Source: Limiplasma sp036652695
GTDB lineage: Bacteria > Bacillota > Clostridia > Christensenellales > Aristaeellaceae
Reading direction: 5' to 3'
Length of the DNA stretch: 64,000 nt
Assembly: GCA_036652695.1 (NCBI GenBank)
Contig: JAVVVJ010000001.1
Coordinates: 1 to 64,000, forward strand
Shown here piece by piece: positions 54,270 to 60,368 of the stretch (its first letter is position 1; the number at the start of each line of letters is the position of its first letter). The position numbers were made by a program, and so were the translations under genes. Below the pieces are notes generated by a model that did not search any database, was not told the DNA's origin, and was given only the letters and a program-made list of their open reading frames with translations.

Positions 54270-55019
54270 TTATCGTGATGGTGCAAGGTTGAGCAAATAT
54301 TCGATCGCTGGGGCAAGCTGCGCGTTCCAGCAATCCCAGTCATGCCCCCCGGGCGCGTAACGAGTGCAATGCGCAATGCTTCGGCGAAGCAGGCTTTCAT
54401 GCAGACGCTCGGTATCGGGCAGAAAATCGTCCTCCGTTCCGCAGGCAAGGTAGATGCGCTTGCCGCAAAGCGTTGCTTGCTCGGCGAGCGCGTAGATGTC
54501 ATCCTCTGGCTTTAGCGCAAGCGCCTGCCCCAGAATTGCTTGAAATTCCCCGGTGAGCGCCGGGTTCTTTGCCAGTACCCGCGGGAGATCGTAAGCGCCT
54601 GATAGCCCCGCCGCCCCCTCGTACTGCCCGGAGCAGCGCAGCAACGCCTTGAGCGCGCCATAGCCGCCCATGGAGTTGCCAACGATAAACGAACGCGCCG
54701 GAAGGCGAAAGAGCTGCTGTACGCGCGAAGGCAGCTCCTGCGTTAGGTAGCTGAAATAGCGCCCGCCGTGTTCCATATCCATGTACCAGCTGCGATCCAC
54801 ATCGGGCATGATGGCGGCGATGTGATAGCGCCGCGTCAGCCACGCGAGGTTCGTCCAGCGGTTATAAGCGCCGCTGTTATCGGTAAGCCCATGCAGAAAA
54901 TAGAAAACCGCAACCGGCTCCTCTGGCGCCGCGCCCAGCTCATCACTTGGGAAAATCACCTCTACATGGGTTCGTTTTCCAAGCATTTCCGAATATAGCG
55001 TCCCTGAAAACACTGCCAT
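54270..55019 (-). CDS. Esterase of the S-formylglutathione hydrolase/EstA type
   Basis: A 249-residue alpha/beta-hydrolase. The nucleophile Ser is in IVGNSMGGYGALKAL, the acid is likely in CGTEDDFLPDT, and the His in YAPGGHDWDCW. HGLTDNSGAYNRWTNL supplies the oxyanion side. Relatives include tributyrin esterase EstA and feruloyl or acetyl esterases. No signal peptide, so it acts inside the cell. First gene of the ABC segment, so removal of acyl groups from the imported sugar is a plausible role. GGGAG precedes the ATG. Confidence 0.9.
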   Translation of the reverse strand: MAVFSGTLYSEMLGKRTHVEVIFPSDELGAAPEEPVAVFYFLHGLTDNSGAYNRWTNLAWLTRRYHIAAIMPDVDRSWYMDMEHGGRYFSYLTQELPSRVQQLFRLPARSFIVGNSMGGYGALKALLRCSGQYEGAAGLSGAYDLPRVLAKNPALTGEFQAILGQALALKPEDDIYALAEQATLCGKRIYLACGTEDDFLPDTERLHESLLRRSIAHCTRYAPGGHDWDCWNAQLAPAIEYLLNLAPSR

Positions 55020-55061
55020 CTTTGATCTCCCTTGTGCGTTGCAAGTAGGCGGAGGTGAACC

Positions 55062-55090
55062 TGTTATGTTGACATGTTGTTATGACAACA
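55062..55090. promoter_or_regulatory. Two related operator-like sites
   Basis: TGTTGTTATGACAACA (55075-55090) is a perfect 6-4-6 inverted repeat; next to it TGTTATGTTGACA (55062-55074) repeats the TGTTATG...GACA pattern. They lie just after the -10 box of the esterase promoter, where a repressor would block initiation. The nearby GntR regulator is the likely binder (inference). Confidence 0.55.
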
Positions 55091-55092
55091 GT

Positions 55093-55121
55093 AGAATAGC
55101 ATGATCAATTGCGCTTGTCAA
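55093..55121 (-). promoter_or_regulatory. Promoter of the esterase-ABC segment
   Basis: TTGACA, 17-base spacer, TATTCT on the minus strand, about 75 bases before the esterase ATG. It may drive the whole locus down to 40127 if the structured region at 51 kb is read through. Confidence 0.7.
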
Positions 55122-55146
55122 GCACTTTTTAGAAATTTTTTGAGCA

Positions 55147-55175
55147 GAAAAAAAGGGCGAAAAAAACAGCGCCCT
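55147..55175 (-). terminator. Second terminator after tRNA-Arg
   Basis: AGGGCG/CGCCCT stem followed on the minus strand by seven T, between the first tRNA terminator and the esterase promoter. Confidence 0.55.
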
Positions 55176-55230
55176 ATCCGCTCCAATGGGAATGCTTCAA
55201 GCGCTTCAAGCGTATGGAAATTTGGGTAGC

Positions 55231-55264
55231 AAAAAACCCCGCAAGAAAAAGCTTGCGGGGTTTT
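55231..55264 (-). terminator. Terminator of tRNA-Arg
   Basis: AACCCCGCAAG/CTTGCGGGGTT stem with A/T runs, three bases after the tRNA 3' end. Confidence 0.9.
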
Positions 55265-55267
55265 GGT

Positions 55268-55344
55268 TGGTATGCCCGGCAGGGTTCGAACCTGTGGCCT
55301 TCAGAGTCGGAGTCTGACGCTCTATCCAGCTGAGCTACGGGCAC
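55268..55344 (-). tRNA. tRNA-Arg, anticodon CCG
   Basis: A 77-base cloverleaf with encoded CCA. The acceptor stem GTGCCCG pairs with CGGGCAT (first pair G-U), the D arm is GCTCAGCTGGATAGAGC, the anticodon loop CTCCGAC within a TCAGA/TCTGA stem, and the T arm contains GGTTCGAACCC. It reads the codon CGG, useful in a GC-rich genome. Confidence 0.95.
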
Positions 55345-55360
55345 GCGTCCAGCGCAACCC

Positions 55361-55389
55361 ATTGTAACGGAAAGAATTGTGCTTGTCAA
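55361..55389 (-). promoter_or_regulatory. Promoter of tRNA-Arg
   Basis: TTGACA, 17-base spacer, TACAAT, 16 bases before the tRNA 5' end. Confidence 0.8.
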
Positions 55390-55418
55390 GTGCGAACCAT
55401 CGCCCGCACAAGCCCAAC

Positions 55419-55802
55419 CTAGAGCACGTTTTGCAAGGTTGGAAAATCACTCGCCTCAATTTCATAAAGCGCTTCCTCGGCCTCGTCCAATGCGCGCAGA
55501 GCCTCGTCCTGCCAGCCGTTGGCAAGCGCCGTGGCCAGCTTGCGCAGCGCCATGCTTACGGCGCGCGTGTGGTGGTGACCGGTAAGGCAGTTGATCCACT
55601 GCACATCGTGCTGCCAGCTTGCGTGCAGGTAGGCCTCCGCGTTCAGCGCGTTTTCCAGCTCTCCGCGGGTAAGGTGCTCACGCACAAAAAACAGCGCGTT
55701 CGCGTACTCGCGCGCGGTATCGCGCTGCTTGAGATCCACCCATAGGCCGGTGCTTACGCCGAGGAGGCTCAAGGTCACAATCAAAAGGATGGCCCTGCGC
55801 AT
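55419..55802 (-). CDS. DUF4363 family protein
   Basis: A 127-residue small protein with an N-terminal hydrophobic helix (AILLIVTLSLLGVSTGLWVD) and a helical, Ala/Glu/Leu-rich remainder. It corresponds to DUF4363, commonly encoded next to DUF421 membrane proteins in Clostridia, and its start overlaps the DUF421 stop here. Function unknown; a structural partner of the DUF421 protein is a reasonable idea. Confidence 0.75.
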   Translation of the reverse strand: MRRAILLIVTLSLLGVSTGLWVDLKQRDTAREYANALFFVREHLTRGELENALNAEAYLHASWQHDVQWINCLTGHHHTRAVSMALRKLATALANGWQDEALRALDEAEEALYEIEASDFPTLQNVL

Positions 55803-56524
55803 TACCAGCTCACCTCATCCGGCACGATGGCCTGTATGCGCCCGGGCGGATTTTCGCCAAAGCCGTGCGCGGTCAGCATGCCATCGGTATCTACATAGCA
55901 CAGCAGCACGTCCGCAAGGCGCTCGTAGCCAAGCTTGCGCAGCTGCTCCCCAAGCCACGCTTCATCCCTGCCGCAAATGGGCAGGTTCGCCCGCTCTAGC
56001 TTGCCATCCATCACAAGGGTCAGGGGGATGCCCTCGTACCCCGTTTTGATGCCCAACTCGCGCGGGTTAACAGGCCGCTGCTGGGATACGGGAAAGACGC
56101 TGAGCTTGCCGCTGGTTTCCATAATCGCGGTGCCGACATCCGTTGGGCTGAGCACGCCGCTGGTGCGCAGCTCCTCCAGCAGGTCGTTCAGGTTAAAGCA
56201 GAGCTTGGAAAGCGCCTTGTAATCGATCTGCCCACGGCGGATGATCACGGTGGGCGTGCCGCTGAAAAACGCCCGCATGCGCTGGCTTTTGAGCGATAAC
56301 AGCGTGAGCAGCTGGTGCAGCACAATCAGCCCCAGCATGGGAAAGATGCCGCACAGCAGCGGCGTATCCAAGCTTGACATGGGCGTCGCCGCCAAATCCG
56401 CGATCATGAAGGCGATGACCAGCTCAAACGGCTGGAGCTGCCCCACCTGACGCTTGCCCATCAGGCGCATCGCGAGTACCGCAAAGCTTACAAGCAGCAA
56501 GCTGCGCACGATGATTGTCAGCAT
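55802..56524 (-). CDS. DUF421 (YetF/YcaP) membrane protein
   Basis: A 240-residue protein with three N-terminal helices (to about 90) and two soluble YetF-type domains (about 85-235). Family signatures: MRLMGKRQVGQLQPFELVI, GTPTVIIRRGQIDYKALSKL and INPRELG-type VNPRELGIKTGYEGIPLTLV. Some homologues affect spore germination or lipid handling in Bacillus, but the biochemical role is unsettled. Encoded between a BofC-like protein and DUF4363. Confidence 0.92.
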   Translation of the reverse strand: MLTIIVRSLLLVSFAVLAMRLMGKRQVGQLQPFELVIAFMIADLAATPMSSLDTPLLCGIFPMLGLIVLHQLLTLLSLKSQRMRAFFSGTPTVIIRRGQIDYKALSKLCFNLNDLLEELRTSGVLSPTDVGTAIMETSGKLSVFPVSQQRPVNPRELGIKTGYEGIPLTLVMDGKLERANLPICGRDEAWLGEQLRKLGYERLADVLLCYVDTDGMLTAHGFGENPPGRIQAIVPDEVSW

Positions 56525-56527
56525 CGT

Positions 56528-57100
56528 TTATGATTCCACGCTTTCCAACCACTGCTCCAGCTCCCCTGCCGTGGCAAAGCCGACGCCCTGCCGAAGCTCC
56601 TCCTGCACGGCCGCTGGCAGGCTGGAAAGCTCCAGCTCCAGCTCGTTGACAAGCGCAAGCGCGTCGCCATACTTGTTTTGAAATACGCAAAGAATGCCCG
56701 CGCCGTTGGGCATGAGCACCATGTGATCCGGGCAGAAAATATCGGGTCGCTGCTCCATTTTGATGAGGGTGGGGGAAAACTCGGTGATCTGCCACGCCTC
56801 ATACAGCGGCTCGATATCCTGTAGGGTTTTGCCAGATAGCTCCACGGGCGCGGTCACGCGGCGCGTTACCACATGCTCGCAGCGCGTGTAGGTGAGGGTT
56901 TGCAAAAGCTCGCAGTTCTCGGCAACGCGCACGCTGGCGGCATCCACGGCTTGCGCGGGGGCGTCGCTTTGGGCGGGCGCTTCGCCGTTTCCCGGGAAAA
57001 GCAAGGTGACGGAGGCGATAACCAATAGCACCGCCGCGCTCATCAAGAGCAGTACGGTTGGCCTTTTGAGCGGGTTGCGCTCGGGGTTTTTGTTGCTCAT
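56528..57100 (-). CDS. BofC-like membrane-anchored protein
   Basis: A 190-residue protein with one N-terminal transmembrane helix (PTVLLLMSAAVLLVIASVTL) and an extracytoplasmic domain. The part from CEHVVTRRVTAPVELSGKTL through WQITEFSP to LRQGVGFATAGELEQWLESV resembles the C-terminal domain of BofC, which in Bacillus checks intercompartmental signalling during sporulation. The similarity is seen in pattern only, so the name is not given as a symbol. Upstream of the DUF421 gene by three bases, so co-translated with it. Confidence 0.65.
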   Translation of the reverse strand: MSNKNPERNPLKRPTVLLLMSAAVLLVIASVTLLFPGNGEAPAQSDAPAQAVDAASVRVAENCELLQTLTYTRCEHVVTRRVTAPVELSGKTLQDIEPLYEAWQITEFSPTLIKMEQRPDIFCPDHMVLMPNGAGILCVFQNKYGDALALVNELELELSSLPAAVQEELRQGVGFATAGELEQWLESVES

Positions 57101-57178
57101 GCGCGTGCTCCTTTACGCTGTGATGGCAACAGTATGCCCATGAGGCCGCGCGATGATGCGTTTTTTTCTCCAAGGGCT

Positions 57179-58237
57179 TTATACCAGGGCAAGCGAAGGC
57201 ACGGCGTTGAGCGAGAGCGTTCCCAGCTCGCCGCGAAGCAAACGGTAATAGGCCGCAGAGCCAATCATGGCGGCGTTATCGGTGCAGAGCCAAAGCTCCG
57301 GCAGGCAGAGCGTAAAATGCCGCTGCTGCGCAAGCTGCGTCATGCGCGCGCGTAAACGCTTGTTGGCGCTGACGCCTCCGGCTAAGCAGAGGGTGTGCAG
57401 CCCGCTTTCCTCCAGCGCTGGAATGGCCTTCTCACAAAGGCTGTCGACCACTGCGCGCTCAAAGGACGCGGCGAGATCGGCGCGGGGCAATGCCTCGCCG
57501 CGCTGCTCCAGCTTGTGGCAGGCGTTTAAAAAGGACGTTTTCAGGCCGGAAAAGCTGAAATCGTACCGCCCGTCCGGGTGCGGATGGGGGAGCGCAAGGT
57601 AGCGGTCGTCGCCGCCCTCGGCTAACTTGCTTAACAAGGGGCCGCCGGGATAGTTCAGCCCCAGCACACGGGCAGCCTTGTCAAAGGCCTCGCCCGCCGC
57701 ATCGTCCACGGTTTGGCCAAGCAAGGTGTAGTTTCCAAAATCGTTGACGCGCACAAGGTGGCTGTGCCCGCCGCTGACCACAAGGCACAGAAACGGCGGC
57801 ATCAGCGTGGGCGTGGTGAGGTAGTTGGCGCTCACATGCCCCTCGATGTGGTTGACGGGGATCAGAGGGAGGCGCGAGGCGTAGCTTAACCCCTTCATGC
57901 AGTTGACGCCGGTGAGCAGCGCGCCCACAAGGCCTGGCCCGTAGGTTACGGCAAGCGCGTCGATATCGGCAAGCGCCATGCCTGCCTCCTTGAGCGCCTG
58001 ATCAATCACACGGTCGCAAGCATCCACGTGCGCACGACTTGCAATTTCGGGCACCACGCCGCCGTATAGCGCATGCGTGTCCACCTGCGAAAAAATGACG
58101 CTGGAGAGGATCTTGCGCCCGTTTTCCACAATGGCGGCGGCGGTTTCATCACAGCTGGATTCCATGGCGAGAATGCGCAGGTTGGTTTTGTGCTGTAGCG
58201 CGTCCAGCTTGGCTTTCATTTCTGCTTGGGTGTTCAT
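57179..58237 (-). CDS. tsaD: tRNA threonylcarbamoyltransferase TsaD
   Basis: About 352 residues, catalytic subunit for the t6A37 modification of tRNAs reading ANN codons. The ATG at 58237 follows GAAGGAG; the core begins RILAMESSCDETAAAIV. Metal-binding His pair in VNHIEGHVSANY, further motifs SGGHSHLV, DDAAGEAFDKAARVLGLNYP and CTDNAAMIG, all conserved. Preceded by the DUF1461 gene after 14 bases. Confidence 0.97.
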   Translation of the reverse strand: MNTQAEMKAKLDALQHKTNLRILAMESSCDETAAAIVENGRKILSSVIFSQVDTHALYGGVVPEIASRAHVDACDRVIDQALKEAGMALADIDALAVTYGPGLVGALLTGVNCMKGLSYASRLPLIPVNHIEGHVSANYLTTPTLMPPFLCLVVSGGHSHLVRVNDFGNYTLLGQTVDDAAGEAFDKAARVLGLNYPGGPLLSKLAEGGDDRYLALPHPHPDGRYDFSFSGLKTSFLNACHKLEQRGEALPRADLAASFERAVVDSLCEKAIPALEESGLHTLCLAGGVSANKRLRARMTQLAQQRHFTLCLPELWLCTDNAAMIGSAAYYRLLRGELGTLSLNAVPSLALV

Positions 58238-58251
58238 GGTACTCCTTCTTC

Positions 58252-58947
58252 TTATCGGTTCATTGCGCGGCGAAGGGGAACGAGCAGCGCGGGCAATAGC
58301 AAAACGCCTAGCGCAAGCCCCGCAAACAGCGCCGCCACAGGCGGTAGGTACGCGGCGAATGCCTCCAGCGGAAATAACCGCATGATTGGCTCGCTGGCTG
58401 AAAAAATTCCGTCCGGAATGAGCGTGCGGTGTAGCGCCATCCAAAGGCTGTCAAAGTCCAATGCACCCCAAAGAGCCACGCCGCCCATCAGCAGAAGGGG
58501 CAGCGCCGCGCCCCAGCAGTAGGCGCGCGTGGGAAAACGCTCCCCAAGGCAGGCGGCAATCAAGCAAAGAATAGCCGCGCAAAGCCCCCAGCAGAGCAGC
58601 GCCTGCCCGGAGGCCGCCCACCCGCGAACATCAGCCATGTGGACACGAAACGCCTGCGAGATGAATTCTGTAGCGCTCTGCCCGCAGAGGGTGATGGTTG
58701 GCGACCAATGCGCACGCCGCCCGGCAAGGTAACGGATGGTGTCGGAAGCAAAGGCGCGAATACTCGCCTCATCGGTGTCAAGGGCGGCAAGGTCTACGGT
58801 GGAGAGAAGCGCCTTCTCAAAAAATTTCTCTTGTAGGGCGGGTAGGTAAATGGCGGCGCCAATGGCAAGCAGCATGAGCAAGAAGGCCGCCAGAAACCCG
58901 GCGACCTTCGAAAGATGCGCGAAGCGTGAAGCGCTCCAATGCGCCAT
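58252..58947 (-). CDS. DUF1461 (TIGR01906) membrane protein
   Basis: A 231-residue protein with about four helices (about 13-35, 115-140, 145-165, 195-225) and an extracellular loop with HMADVRGW, typical of TIGR01906. Function not known. Found often near tsaD and prfB in Clostridia-type genomes by my recollection. No catalytic motif seen. Confidence 0.75.
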   Translation of the reverse strand: MAHWSASRFAHLSKVAGFLAAFLLMLLAIGAAIYLPALQEKFFEKALLSTVDLAALDTDEASIRAFASDTIRYLAGRRAHWSPTITLCGQSATEFISQAFRVHMADVRGWAASGQALLCWGLCAAILCLIAACLGERFPTRAYCWGAALPLLLMGGVALWGALDFDSLWMALHRTLIPDGIFSASEPIMRLFPLEAFAAYLPPVAALFAGLALGVLLLPALLVPLRRAMNR

Positions 58948-59002
58948 AGAACCCCCTCCTAAAATAGCGGGAGAAAACGTCGAGGCGTATTCGCCTTGCG
59001 CC

Positions 59003-60100
59003 CTACTGCATCTTTAAGAAAGCGGTGATGAAGCCGTCTAGGTTTCCATCCATCACATCGCCAACGTTGCCGCTTTCAAAGCCGGTGCGGTGATCTTTGA
59101 CCATGGTGTAGGGCTGAAAAACATAGCTTCGGATTTGGCTGCCCCACTCGATCTTCTTCAGCTCGCCTTTGATATCGGACATCTGCTCTTCTTTTTCACG
59201 CTGATGAAGCTCCAGCAAACGGCCTTTCAAAATGCGAAGGCAGACCTCGCGGTTTTGAATCTGGCTTCGCTCGTTTTGGCATTGGGCAACAGTGCCGGTG
59301 GGAAGGTGCGTCATGCGAACGGCGCTGTCGGTGCGGTTGACGTGCTGGCCTCCTGCGCCGCCAGCGCGGTAGGTATCAATGCGAACCTCCTCCATGTTGA
59401 CCTCAAAATCCTGCTCGCCTACCAAAACGGGGGCGACATCCAAGGAGCTAAAGGAGGTGTGGCGGCGGGCGTTGGAATCAAAGGGGGAAATGCGCACAAG
59501 ACGGTGTACGCCGCGCTCGCTGCGCAAAAAACCGTAAGCGTTTTCGCCCTCCACTTGGAAGGTGACGCTTTTGATGCCCGCCTCGTCGCCATCCAGCAGG
59601 TCGTTTAGGATGACCTTGTAGCCGTGACGCTCGCAATAACGGGTGTACATGCGGTAAAGCATCTGCGTCCAATCCTGCGCCTCGGTGCCGCCAGCGCCAG
59701 CGTGTAGGGAGAGAATCGCATCGCAGCTGTCGTACTCGCCGCGCATGAGGGTTTCAAGCTCCAGCGCGTCGGCGTCGGCGGAGAGGGAGGCAAGCTCCTG
59801 CTCGCATTCGGCGGCGATTTCCACGTCCTCATCCTCGGATAATAGCAAGAGCATGGCTTCCACATCGTCTGAACGCGTGATTAAGCGGTTCACATGGTTG
59901 ATCTTGCTCTCGTTTTGGCTTACCTTGCGGTTGACGGAGGTGGAGCGCTCAAGATCGTTCCAAAACTCGGGCGCGTTCATTTCTTCTTTGAGTTCGCCAA
60001 GCTCCTCCTGCATGCGCGGCAGGTCAAGCGCATCGGCAGCCTTGGTGATCTTGTCACGAAGGCGGTTTAAATCCAAGTGGTATTGTTCCTGATCAATCAT
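59003..60100 (-). CDS. prfB: Peptide chain release factor 2
   Basis: A 365-residue RF2 recognising UGA and UAA. The SPF-type stop recognition motif is in RISPFDSNARRHTSF, and the peptidyl-hydrolysis GGQ in AGGAGGQHVNRTDSAV. At the place where most bacteria have the programmed +1 frameshift (CTTTGAC), this gene reads CTTGAC in frame (ALDLPRM, about residue 25), so it is made as one frame and without RF2 autoregulation. The ribosome site is AAGGA, rather far from the ATG. Upstream sequence ends in an assembly gap, so a promoter cannot be seen. Confidence 0.97.
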   Translation of the reverse strand: MIDQEQYHLDLNRLRDKITKAADALDLPRMQEELGELKEEMNAPEFWNDLERSTSVNRKVSQNESKINHVNRLITRSDDVEAMLLLLSEDEDVEIAAECEQELASLSADADALELETLMRGEYDSCDAILSLHAGAGGTEAQDWTQMLYRMYTRYCERHGYKVILNDLLDGDEAGIKSVTFQVEGENAYGFLRSERGVHRLVRISPFDSNARRHTSFSSLDVAPVLVGEQDFEVNMEEVRIDTYRAGGAGGQHVNRTDSAVRMTHLPTGTVAQCQNERSQIQNREVCLRILKGRLLELHQREKEEQMSDIKGELKKIEWGSQIRSYVFQPYTMVKDHRTGFESGNVGDVMDGNLDGFITAFLKMQ

Positions 60101-60128
60101 CCAATTTCACGTCCTTACGATCTGTATC

Positions 60129-60228
60129 NNNNNNNNNNNNNNNNNNNNNNNNNNNNNNNNNNNNNNNNNNNNNNNNNNNNNNNNNNNNNNNNNNNNNNNN
60201 NNNNNNNNNNNNNNNNNNNNNNNNNNNN
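60129..60228. other. Assembly gap of 100 N
   Basis: Placeholder between prfB and secA, directly beside a palindromic repeat, so the assembly probably broke on repeated sequence. Confidence 0.98.
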
Positions 60229-60368
60229 TCATAAAGCCGGGAGGCCTTCCGCCTCCCGGCGGCACATAGCCGTGCGGCCTGTCGCCGCACGGCGTCCCCC
60301 CACTTCCCCGCGCCACCAAGCGCACAAGCCGCGCGCCGCGCGCGCGGTTACGGGTGCAGGGCTTTAGC
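60229..60368. repeat. GC-rich palindromic repeat after secA
   Basis: Two perfect hairpins, GCCGGGAGGC/GCCTCCCGGC and GCCGTGCGGC/GCCGCACGGC, then CTTCCCCGCGCCA, then a hairpin GCAGGGC/GCCCTGC whose loop holds the secA stop codon. Same order of parts as the repeat after the crh-like gene at 20394-20480. Confidence 0.7.

Noticed and set aside
40127..55019. Genomic island or prophage
   Set aside because: No integrase, transposase, phage gene or direct-repeat ends are visible, even though a tRNA lies at 55268; base composition looks like that of neighbours by eye.
59003..60100. Programmed frameshift in prfB
   Set aside because: The site reads CTTGAC in frame, so no shift is needed for the complete protein.
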